5,932 nt of DNA from an uncultured Collinsella sp. (GTDB taxonomy: Bacteria > Actinomycetota > Coriobacteriia > Coriobacteriales > Coriobacteriaceae): assembly GCA_900556365.1 (NCBI GenBank), contig USOG01000092.1, positions 1-5,932 of the forward strand, read 5' to 3'. Below the pieces are notes generated by a model, which worked only from the letters and a program-made list of their open reading frames with translations, ran no database searches and had not been told where the DNA came from. Numbering within the stretch: the stretch's first letter is position 1; each line of letters opens with the position of its first letter. This document shows, one piece after another, positions 1-5,757 of this stretch. Both the position numbers and the translations under genes were made by a program.

Positions 1-386
1 GGCGCGGCATCGGTAATGCGCTCGATATGTGCCGGCACAACGTTGCGAATGCTCGCGTCGCTCGAGCCCTTAATGTCGCAGCTCTCGATTGCATCCCACA
101 GGGCCACGCCGCCGTTCAGCAGCATGGCCCGCTTGGCGGCAATGGAGGCATCGAGCATCGCGGGCTCACCGCTTGCCAAAGAATCGCCCTCGTTGGGCGG
201 AACAGGCACACCGAGGCACGCGGCCATCACACGCCAAAAGCGATTCTGAGGGTTGCCGTAATAAAAGGCATTGGCACGCGAGAGCACCGAGGGAAACGAC
301 CCGAGCACCAAAACGCGCGAGTGCTGGTCGAACACGGGCTCAAACCCATGCTCAATATGTTGATAGCCCTCGTCAGACACGGCCAT
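1..386 (-). CDS. DNA-deoxyinosine (hypoxanthine) glycosylase, partial (C-terminus beyond left edge)
   Basis: Minus-strand frame from ATG at 386-384 that runs off the left edge, giving 128 residues. The protein carries GSFPS (residues 29-33), FYYGNPQNRFW (41-51), LWDAI (96-100) and SSDASI (108-113). These are characteristic of the hypoxanthine-DNA glycosylase branch (family 6) of the uracil-DNA glycosylase superfamily. Members excise hypoxanthine, the deamination product of adenine, and start base excision repair in the cytoplasm. Full-length relatives are roughly 160-190 residues, so about the last third, including the second active-site motif, is missing from the window rather than mutated. 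The start codon lies 3 nt after the stop of the upstream GH13 gene. The only SD-like sequence (GAGAG) lies inside the last GH13 codons, so translational coupling is likely. From memory, relatives usually have His where this protein has Asn45 in GNPQN. Family assignment is confident; activity is inferred. Confidence 0.88.
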   Translation of the reverse strand, partial: MAVSDEGYQHIEHGFEPVFDQHSRVLVLGSFPSVLSRANAFYYGNPQNRFWRVMAACLGVPVPPNEGDSLASGEPAMLDASIAAKRAMLLNGGVALWDAIESCDIKGSSDASIRNVVPAHIERITDAA

Positions 387-389
387 GGG

Positions 390-1766
390 CTAGGCTCTCA
401 ACAGATAGCGCACCTCGTAGGGTGCAAGCTCAAGGGAACCCGTCAGCTCGACCGTGGGCACGCCGTCGGCAAGCAGGTCGACGAAGGAGCCGTTGAGCTC
501 GCCGGCGCCAAAGGTGTAAGGCTCGTCCACGGCGTTCACCGCCACGAGCACCGTCACGTCGTCGCAGGCGCGCTCGAACAGCAGCTGCTTGTTCTGGATC
601 ACCACGTTGCGATAGGCACCGTAGTTGAGAGCACGGGCCGCCGCGTCGTTTGCCGAGCGCAGGTGCGCCAGCTGCGTGATGAAGGCCGTCAGCTCGTTGG
701 GCGCAGGCTCATCGAGCGCAGGGCGCAGCGCCCAGTCGCCATCGGGGCCGCCCTTTTCACCAGCAATTCCCCACTCGCTGCCATAGTAGACGCACGGGAT
801 GCCTGGCATGCCAAAGAGCATGCCATAGGCGGGACGCAGGCACGATTTGTCAGTGAGGATGCTTGCCAGGCGCGGCAGGTCGTGGTTGTCGACAAACGAC
901 AGCAGGTGCTTGCCGCGGTAGATGCACCAGGGATCGCCGCCAAACTGACGGTGCAGCGAGTGCGCGATCTCGAACATATTGACCGAGTTAAAGCTGGAGT
1001 ACAGGCCCTTGTAGCACTCGTAGTTGGTGCAGGAGTCGAGCATCTCGTCGTTGACGATCTGGTTGTAGTCGCCGTGGAGCGTCTCGCCGATCAGCACAAA
1101 GTCGGGCTTGAGCTCACGGGTAAAGGCGTGCAGGCGGCGCATAAAGTCGCGGTCGAGCATATAGGCGACGTCCAGGCGCAGGCCGTCGACGCCAAAGACC
1201 TCGGCCCAGTGACGCACAGACTCAAGCAGGTAATCGACCACAGCGGGGTTTTGCAGGTTGAGCTTCACAAGCTCAAAATGGCCTTCCCAGCCCTCGTACC
1301 AAAAGCCGTCGCCATAGCAGGAGTCGCCGTCAAAGCTAATGTGGAACCAGTCCTTGTAGGGCGAGTCCCACTTGCGCTCCTGCACATCGCGGAAGGCCCA
1401 AAAGCCACGGCCCACATGGTTAAAGACGGCATCGAGCACCACGCGAATGCCGTGGTCGTGCAGCGTCTCGCATACGGCGGCAAAATCGGCATCCCCACCC
1501 AGGCGGCGGTCGATGTGGCGCAGGCTGCGCGTGTCGTAGCCATGGCTATCGGATTCGAGCGGCGGGTTGATCAGAACAGCGCCAACGCCGAGTTCCTGCA
1601 GGTAGTCGGACCATTGGGCAATTTTCATGATAGGAGCATCGGGGTTAGGAGCAACGTTGGCGGCCTGGGCAAGCTCATCCTCGGCAACGGGCGCGGCATT
1701 CTCGCGCGGAGCTCCACAAAAGCCCAGCGGATAGATCTGATAGAACGTCGTCTCGTATGCCCACAT
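390..1766 (-). CDS. Intracellular alpha-amylase family glycoside hydrolase (GH13)
   Basis: 458-residue GH13 enzyme that should hydrolyse or rearrange alpha-glucosidic bonds in maltodextrin-like substrates. The (beta/alpha)8 landmarks are in order: SHGYDT (74-79); motif I LDAVFNH with D112, N116 and H117; motif V-like KLNLQNP (168-174); motif II GLRLDV with R197 and nucleophile D199; motif III GETLH with acid/base E228; motif IV FVDNHD with H295 and stabiliser D296; and GMPGIPCVYYGSEWG (319-333). Residues from about 380 form a short C-terminal beta domain. All three catalytic carboxylates are present. There is no signal peptide, membrane segment or obvious carbohydrate-binding module, so it acts in the cytosol on imported oligosaccharides. 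The ATG (1766-1764) has a strong SD, GGGAGG, at 1772-1777 with 5 nt spacing. It resembles a clostridial group of about 440 residues that I recall from annotation, but has a longer Ala-rich acidic stretch at 22-45. Exact specificity (amylase, neopullulanase or cyclomaltodextrinase) cannot be read from sequence. Confidence 0.93.
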   Translation of the reverse strand: MWAYETTFYQIYPLGFCGAPRENAAPVAEDELAQAANVAPNPDAPIMKIAQWSDYLQELGVGAVLINPPLESDSHGYDTRSLRHIDRRLGGDADFAAVCETLHDHGIRVVLDAVFNHVGRGFWAFRDVQERKWDSPYKDWFHISFDGDSCYGDGFWYEGWEGHFELVKLNLQNPAVVDYLLESVRHWAEVFGVDGLRLDVAYMLDRDFMRRLHAFTRELKPDFVLIGETLHGDYNQIVNDEMLDSCTNYECYKGLYSSFNSVNMFEIAHSLHRQFGGDPWCIYRGKHLLSFVDNHDLPRLASILTDKSCLRPAYGMLFGMPGIPCVYYGSEWGIAGEKGGPDGDWALRPALDEPAPNELTAFITQLAHLRSANDAAARALNYGAYRNVVIQNKQLLFERACDDVTVLVAVNAVDEPYTFGAGELNGSFVDLLADGVPTVELTGSLELAPYEVRYLLRA

Positions 1767-1801
1767 AGCAACCTCCCGGTAAGCTCAACACAACGACATC
1801 C

Positions 1802-1807
1802 ATTGTA
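1802..1807 (-). promoter_or_regulatory. Candidate -10 element for the GH13 gene
   Basis: TACAAT on the minus strand (attgta on plus) lies 35 nt upstream of the GH13 ATG and would give a leader of about 29 nt carrying the strong SD. No good -35 hexamer sits 16-18 bp upstream; the nearest is TTGGGG with a 20-bp spacer. This is a weak prediction. The hairpin at 1838-1904 separates it from the MFS gene and supports a separate promoter here. Confidence 0.35.
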
Positions 1808-1837
1808 TGCCCAGCTTGTATCCTCTCCCCCAAAATA

Positions 1838-1904
1838 AGTTGCGGTGGAATAGTTCCTGCCTGGGCCTTCAGAGGCCTTAAACAGGAACTATTCCACCGC
1901 AACT
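1838..1904 (-). terminator. Long perfect inverted repeat with nested hairpin, probable terminator of the MFS gene
   Basis: Arms 1838-1859 and 1883-1904 are perfect reverse complements over 22 bp. The 23-nt spacer contains a second perfect hairpin: GGCCT (1864-1868), loop TCAG, AGGCC (1873-1877). On the minus strand the structure begins 15 nt after the MFS stop codon and is followed by TTATTTT, which fits a rho-independent terminator. On the plus strand the downstream sequence (GATGAGAGG) has no T-run, so termination would act on the minus strand. The stem is far longer than a typical terminator and its pairing is perfect, so it could also be one copy of a dispersed intergenic repeat or a small structured RNA. 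The structure is seen directly; the role is inferred. Confidence 0.7.
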
Positions 1905-1919
1905 GATGAGAGGACGTGA

Positions 1920-3116
1920 TTAGGCAACGGGTTTGGCACGGCGTATGGCCGGGAACAGTACGGTGATGGCGAGGATGACGCCCACGACGGTAATCGCCCC
2001 GCCCACGAAGCCAATCCAAGCGATACCGGGACCCGACACCACGGCGCCGCCGATCGCGGTGCCCGTGCCGATACCCAGATTGAACAGGCCCGAGAAGATC
2101 GACATGGCGACGGCCGACGAATCTGCCGGCGTGTACTTGATGAGCTCGGCCTGAAACGCCACGTTAAAGGCCGTGGCGCAGCAACCCCATAATGCGCAGA
2201 TGGCAAGCACCAACACGAGCGCCGAGGCTGCGGGGGCCATAAGCAGCAGAGCCACCGGCACGCCGGAGAGCGTGATAGCCAAGAACGGGAAGCGATGCCC
2301 ATCGAACAGGCGGCCAAACAGCCAGCTTCCGAGCAGACCAGAACAGCCAAACGCCGTCAGCGTCATGGTGATGGCACCCGCATCGACGTGCGCGACCTGC
2401 GCCAGGAAGGGCTCGATATAGCTGTAGCTTGCGTAATAGCCGGTCGCCATAAAGACCGTGACCGCGTAGAGCGCGATCAGGAACGGGTTCTTGAGCAGCT
2501 CGGGCAGCTGCTTAACGGTAAAGCGCTCACCCGCCGGCATGGCCGGGAACACCGCTGCCTGGTACACCACCGCGGCGGCAGAGAAGACCCCGACCACGGC
2601 AAACGTCATGCGCCAGCCCACGGCCAGGCCGATGGCACGACCGAGGGGCAGGCCGAAAATCTGCGCGATAGACGAGCCCGTGGCGATCATGCTGATGGCG
2701 AGCGCCCCGTGGCGGGCGTCAACCAGGCGCGAGGCCATAATCGAGGCGACCGACCAGAACACGGCATGTGCGCAAGCGACCACCAGGCGCGCACAGACCA
2801 GGATGGGATATGTCGGTGCCACAGCGGACAGGAACTGACCCAGAGAAAACACGGCGAGCACGCCGAGCAGCATCCACTTGAACTCAAAGCGCGAGGCAAA
2901 CACCATGAGTGGCAGCGACAGCAGCATGACGCCCCAAGCATAGACCGAGATCATGATGCCTGCCTGGGCCTCGGTGAGCGAGAACGATGCGGCGATATCA
3001 GTCAGAAGGCCGATGGGCATAAACTCCGACGTGTTGAACACGAACGCGCAGCAGGCGAGCCCGATAAGCGGGAGCCACTGACTGAGTGCGATACCACCTT
3101 GCTTTGTTTGAGCCAT
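1920..3116 (-). CDS. MFS transporter, SotB-like sugar efflux family (DHA1-type)
   Basis: 398-residue hydrophobic protein with about 12 predicted TM helices split by a central polar loop (about 192-210), the usual length for a DHA1-type major facilitator. Landmarks shared, as I recall it, with E. coli SotB (YdeA) sugar efflux transporter: FNTSEFMPIGLL (27-38) in TM1, the ISVYAWGVMLLSLP stretch (56-69) in TM2, HAVFWS (117-122), GLPLGR (155-160), GWRMTF (167-172), YSYIEPF (231-237) and SGLFNLGIG (342-350). By analogy it would be a proton-driven inner-membrane exporter of sugars or related compounds; drug efflux is an alternative, because the two subgroups are hard to separate by eye. ATG 3116-3114 is preceded by GGAGAGG at 3126-3132 and a TATAAT box at 3154-3159. 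It is probably monocistronic, with a hairpin 15 nt after its stop. Confidence 0.88.
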   Translation of the reverse strand: MAQTKQGGIALSQWLPLIGLACCAFVFNTSEFMPIGLLTDIAASFSLTEAQAGIMISVYAWGVMLLSLPLMVFASRFEFKWMLLGVLAVFSLGQFLSAVAPTYPILVCARLVVACAHAVFWSVASIMASRLVDARHGALAISMIATGSSIAQIFGLPLGRAIGLAVGWRMTFAVVGVFSAAAVVYQAAVFPAMPAGERFTVKQLPELLKNPFLIALYAVTVFMATGYYASYSYIEPFLAQVAHVDAGAITMTLTAFGCSGLLGSWLFGRLFDGHRFPFLAITLSGVPVALLLMAPAASALVLVLAICALWGCCATAFNVAFQAELIKYTPADSSAVAMSIFSGLFNLGIGTGTAIGGAVVSGPGIAWIGFVGGAITVVGVILAITVLFPAIRRAKPVA

Positions 3117-3153
3117 ATAGGAAAACCTCTCCGATCATCTAGAGCGGTGGGCG

Positions 3154-3182
3154 ATTATAGCAATGAGAAGTCTATAAAATGA
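3154..3182 (-). promoter_or_regulatory. Candidate promoter of the MFS gene
   Basis: A perfect TATAAT (3154-3159, read on minus) lies 37 nt upstream of the MFS start codon and predicts a leader of about 30 nt containing the SD. The -35 at 17-bp spacing is poor (TCATTT, 3177-3182). TTGCTC at 3181-3186 is closer to consensus but has a 21-bp spacer. The surrounding sequence is AT-rich compared with the genes. Confidence 0.55.
3155..3177. promoter_or_regulatory. Inverted repeat overlapping the MFS promoter (possible operator)
   Basis: TTATAG (3155-3160) and CTATAA (3172-3177) form a perfect 6-bp inverted repeat with an 11-bp spacer. One arm overlaps the TATAAT box and the other lies in the promoter spacer/-35 area. 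This geometry suits a dimeric repressor, but short AT-rich arms occur by chance. No regulator gene for this pump lies in the window. Confidence 0.25.
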
Positions 3183-3189
3183 GCAACAA

Positions 3190-3246
3190 AAGAATTCTTG
3201 GAAAACGATCGTTAACAGATGGCGCGCCAATTCTGCTTAGAAAGCA
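3190..3246. repeat. Cluster of four short perfect palindromes
   Basis: Four consecutive perfect palindromes lie in the non-coding gap between the membrane-protein gene and the MFS gene: AAGAATTCTT (3190-3199), AACGATCGTT (3204-3213), TGGCGCGCCA (3220-3229) and TGCTT-AGA-AAGCA (3234-3246). Their centres are about 14, 16 and 15.5 bp apart. The sequences are unrelated to each other, so this is not a simple iterated operator. They lie upstream of the MFS promoter and downstream of the membrane-protein gene. No convincing intrinsic terminator for the latter is visible, and the function is unknown. Confidence 0.5.
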
Positions 3247-3291
3247 AGGTACGCAGAAACTCAATGTCGAAAACGCGGCTTCATCTTCGGG

Positions 3292-4119
3292 CTATCGCGC
3301 CTGCTCGGATACGCACAAGGACACCCCCATGAGCACGTCAATTTCGAGCCAACTCGCAACCGCACAATGAACTAGCAAAAGCAGCATATAAGCAAACGCC
3401 CCATAATAAAGTCCCTCATGTACAAGCGCCGTCACTGAAAGTGCCGACGGCAGCGCCGCACTCGAAACTACCCATCCAACAAGAACCTGGATAGCGCAAC
3501 TTGCAACCAGGTTCCATGCCACCAGCAGCGTTGCGGGACGCGCGATTTCCCTGCAGGAGGAACGAAGCACCGTGACCGAACGCATGATGTAGCGTGGTGC
3601 AAACCGAATGCCTCGTAGTCCCCTCTGCTCCACGTCCGCATCTTCAATTAACACGAATACGAACGACGCGGAAAGAAGCGTCACGATTACTGCCACCACA
3701 AGCGAGCACAACACCCCGAGCTGGCTGCTCGCAAGCGAGGCAAAGACTACAATTGCCGATAAAATCAAGTGAACCAAATAAATTAGCAGCGCCCCAGAAA
3801 TCTGGAGGGGAACCGTCGAGGCCAAGAGATAAACCGGAGGGGTTCGAGCAGGTTGCACCGTCTCTTTGGACCGGTCGACGGCAAATAATGAAAAAGCCAC
3901 ATTCGATAGAAGCAGGTTTAAAAAGGCCGCGACCACAGTGCAAATAAGCGTAATGGACGGATTGATATAGGCGAGCTCAGTTGCAACGTTTGATACACCA
4001 ATTTGAAGCGCGCTCATAACAAACAAGGGGATATATAACGCCATCGTGCAGCCACTCCGGCATCCCTTCGCCCGATCGCCCGATTCCAGAAAGACATTGA
4101 AGTTCTCTCGCAAGTTCAC
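3292..4119 (-). CDS. Hypothetical six-TM integral membrane protein
   Basis: 275-residue protein that I do not recognise. Six hydrophobic segments can be placed at about 26-43, 55-80, 105-128, 134-158, 197-221 and 236-258. The loop between TM4 and TM5 (about 159-195) is rich in Arg, and the short N-terminus is also basic, which by the positive-inside rule puts both in the cytoplasm. No signal peptide, catalytic motif, transporter signature or soluble domain is seen. The GTG start (4119-4117) is the most upstream start, with an in-frame TAA 15 nt before it, and its SD is weak. Met26 (4044-4042), preceded by GGAG, is an alternative start that would remove the basic N-terminus. The gene follows the GH4 gene on the same strand after 90 nt, so it may be a downstream operon member. 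Its base composition looks lower in GC than the GH13 and MFS genes. Possible roles such as transport accessory or membrane stress protein are speculation. Confidence 0.72.
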   Translation of the reverse strand: MNLRENFNVFLESGDRAKGCRSGCTMALYIPLFVMSALQIGVSNVATELAYINPSITLICTVVAAFLNLLLSNVAFSLFAVDRSKETVQPARTPPVYLLASTVPLQISGALLIYLVHLILSAIVVFASLASSQLGVLCSLVVAVIVTLLSASFVFVLIEDADVEQRGLRGIRFAPRYIMRSVTVLRSSCREIARPATLLVAWNLVASCAIQVLVGWVVSSAALPSALSVTALVHEGLYYGAFAYMLLLLVHCAVASWLEIDVLMGVSLCVSEQAR

Positions 4120-4144
4120 TCTATACCCGTTTTCTTACTAGGCA

Positions 4145-4180
4145 GGGCGAACGAGCGCCAATATAAACGCCGGTCCGCCC
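4145..4180 (-). other. Intercistronic hairpin between the GH4 and six-TM genes
   Basis: Arms 4168-4180 and 4145-4157 form a 13-position stem with a 10-nt loop. In minus-strand RNA it has ten Watson-Crick pairs, two G-U pairs and one C-C mismatch. In plus-strand RNA the two G-U positions become A-C mismatches. It starts 29 nt after the GH4 stop and ends 25 nt before the GTG of the next gene. No U-tract follows (TGCCTAGTAAGAAAACGG), so it is not a standard intrinsic terminator. A stability or processing element that sets the GH4 to membrane-protein expression ratio is possible. Confidence 0.45.
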
Positions 4181-4209
4181 ATCCATGATTTCTAGTTTTA
4201 ACGTCCAGA

Positions 4210-5583
4210 CTAGTCTGTCCAGCCGTCGATGTAGTCGCGGTTAAGCTCAAAGTACTGCGCGGCGATGTCTTTCGCCAAGGAGTACGAATTAACGAGCGGG
4301 TGCATCGCGAGGCTCTCGACAATGTCGCGCTTCGATCGGTTAACGATGCCACGCGCCACGGTGCGCTCGTAGTACTTGACGCGACGAATCAATTCGAGGT
4401 TTCCCGCGGGCACAGAATCGACTTCGACGCGATGCGGTACACAGCCATCGGTGGAGATATCGCACGTTGACTCGATGACATCTGTATCGAGAAGGCCGGG
4501 GATGGCGCCATTGTTAGGGGTGCACAGGATCATCTGCTGCGTCTTGCCAGAGCGAGCAATATCCATGAAACGGAGCGCAACACCTGCGTATCCGCCAGCA
4601 TCTTTGCCGTACACGTCAAACGTCCACGGCTTGTCGCGGTGAATACCTGTCTCGGCCGCCATGTAGTTGTTTTCGCGCATTCCGTACCACTTCTCAAAGC
4701 ACGCGAGGCCCTTTTCGAAGTCGTTCTCAATATCGATAGATGCAAGCTCGCTCGTCATTTCTCGATTAATTTCTTCGATTAGTTCGCCGCGCGTCTGGGG
4801 CGAAGAGAGAACGTTGGCAACGGCGCGCTCGCGATAGTAGAAATAGTATAGGTACTCATTTGGCACGCATCCGCGATTTAGAACGAGATCCTTCTCGAAG
4901 AACCTAAGATCTGTATGAGCATATGCCCCGTCGTCGTGGATCAAGTCGGGCATGATGTCCTCGCCGTCAACCGTCACATTGCGGAAGAACGAGAGGTGGT
5001 TGAGTCCATAGCACTCGCCCTGAACCGATGCGGGATCAACGCCTTTATACTCGGCAAACTGATGCAACATGCCCGAGGGGGCATCGCAAATGCCATAAGT
5101 AAAATCATAGCCCATATCGCGTAGGGCCTGAGATACAACGCCAGCGGGATTAGTAAAGTTAAACACCTTGACGCCCGGCTTTGCGTACTTCTTGATTAAC
5201 TCGCAATACGAAGCAAGCGCAGGGACGGAGCGCATGGCAAAAGACACGCCGGCTGCGCCAGTCGTCTCTTGGCCAAGAACCCCATGTGAAAGAGCAATGC
5301 GCTCATCGCGAACGCGCATGTGGTCCCCTCCGACGCGAATCGTCGTGATCACGTAATCGGCGTCCTTAACGGCCTCGACTGCATCGCCCGTCAGTGAAAA
5401 ATTAAGCGCGGGGCAAAGCATGCCCGAGACATGGGCGGCAAGGCCACCGTAGATGCGCAGCTTCTCGGGATCATTGTCCATAAACACAAGTTCGTCGATC
5501 CCAAGCGATGACGCCTGCTGGGCTATGCTCTTTGCCAAAAACATGGAGCGGACGCCACCGCCACCTATGACCGTAAGTTTCAT
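4210..5583 (-). CDS. GH4 family 6-phospho-glycosidase (6-phospho-beta-glucosidase-like)
   Basis: 457-residue GH4 enzyme, numbered from ATG 5583-5581. GH4 enzymes hydrolyse glycosides by an oxidation/elimination mechanism needing NAD+ and a divalent metal. Visible signatures: the N-terminal Rossmann loop VIGGGGVRS (5-13), TTIRVGG (80-86), GQETTGAAG (104-112), NFTNPAG (142-148), metal-ligand Cys166 in GICDAP, metal-ligand His196 in GLNH (193-196), and the Tyr-rich PNEYLYYFYY (241-250) that should hold the catalytic Tyr (probably Y244). The overall pattern is closest to CelF/LicH-type 6-phospho-beta-glucosidases, which act in the cytosol on PTS-phosphorylated disaccharides. The CDAP motif is atypical, so alpha or beta preference is open. 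The start was chosen because the Rossmann strand begins at this Met and GGGGG (5591-5595) lies 7 nt upstream. A longer in-frame start at 5736 would translate the regulatory region. It is divergent from an RpiR-type gene, its likely regulator. Confidence 0.92.
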   Translation of the reverse strand: MKLTVIGGGGVRSMFLAKSIAQQASSLGIDELVFMDNDPEKLRIYGGLAAHVSGMLCPALNFSLTGDAVEAVKDADYVITTIRVGGDHMRVRDERIALSHGVLGQETTGAAGVSFAMRSVPALASYCELIKKYAKPGVKVFNFTNPAGVVSQALRDMGYDFTYGICDAPSGMLHQFAEYKGVDPASVQGECYGLNHLSFFRNVTVDGEDIMPDLIHDDGAYAHTDLRFFEKDLVLNRGCVPNEYLYYFYYRERAVANVLSSPQTRGELIEEINREMTSELASIDIENDFEKGLACFEKWYGMRENNYMAAETGIHRDKPWTFDVYGKDAGGYAGVALRFMDIARSGKTQQMILCTPNNGAIPGLLDTDVIESTCDISTDGCVPHRVEVDSVPAGNLELIRRVKYYERTVARGIVNRSKRDIVESLAMHPLVNSYSLAKDIAAQYFELNRDYIDGWTD

Positions 5584-5604
5584 ATCGAAACCCCCAAATA
5601 GCAC

Positions 5605-5644
5605 ATTCAATATTGCATGGTTCGCCTGTGTTTGAATATTGTAT
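5605..5644. promoter_or_regulatory. Direct repeat around the GH4 promoter (possible operator pair)
   Basis: ATTCAATATTGCAT (5605-5618) and TTTGAATATTGTAT (5631-5644) match at 11 of 14 positions and are offset by 26 bp. Each contains the palindrome AATATT. The right copy includes TACAAT on the minus strand (5638-5643), a candidate GH4 -10 element 54 nt upstream of the ATG. The left copy would fall in the transcribed leader. A repressor bound to both sites could block GH4 transcription. The divergent RpiR-type protein is the obvious candidate, but this is inference. No good -35 is visible for either direction. Confidence 0.4.
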
Positions 5645-5655
5645 CCAGCATGGAG

Positions 5656-5752
5656 GGCCGCTTCCCGCCCCGGCTGCAAGGCGGGAAAGGAATTCCCCAA
5701 GGAGTTATTATTTACGCAACGGAAGCGGCCACACACGTCCGGCGGGAAGGGG
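5656..5752. repeat. Overlapping, mutually exclusive inverted repeats in the divergent intergenic region
   Basis: Three perfect pairings share one segment. (A) TTCCCGCC (5662-5669) pairs with GGCGGGAA (5680-5687) across a 10-nt loop. (B) GGCCGCTTCC (5656-5665) pairs with GGAAGCGGCC (5721-5730). (C) CTTCCCGCC (5661-5669) pairs with GGCGGGAAG (5741-5749), which covers most of the SD of the RpiR-type gene. Only one can form at a time. They may be an RNA leader switch for the plus-strand gene or repeated GGCGGGAA sites for a DNA-binding protein. Confidence 0.5.
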
Positions 5753-5757
5753 CACCG

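Noticed and set aside
27..1838. 603-codon open frame on the plus strand opposite the GH13 and glycosylase genes
   Set aside because: It is antisense to two well-recognised genes. Its translation is low-complexity in His, Arg, Val and Ala with no domain pattern, and it arises from the codon bias of the minus-strand genes.
2295..3182. 295-codon open frame on the plus strand opposite the MFS gene
   Set aside because: It is very rich in Arg, His, Asp and Glu, has no recognisable motif and is fully antisense to a clear 12-TM transporter.
3179..3370. 63-codon plus-strand frame starting next to TATAAA at 3173-3178
   Set aside because: There is no SD. The TATAAA box is too close to the ATG even for a leaderless start, the frame overlaps the end of the six-TM gene, and the translation resembles no family.
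4118..4189. Short minus-strand frame (ATG at 4187-4185) in the GH4/six-TM gap
   Set aside because: It is only about 21 codons, has no SD, runs through the hairpin and has no recognisable product.
5689..5696. GGAATTCC palindrome in the divergent region
   Set aside because: It is a single 8-bp palindrome, expected by chance, and has no link to the other repeats.
5584..5736. N-terminal extension of the GH4 protein by 51 residues
   Set aside because: GH4 enzymes begin almost directly with the Rossmann strand (KLTVIGGGG). The extension would translate the hairpins and direct repeat of the regulatory region, and a suitable SD precedes the internal ATG at 5583.
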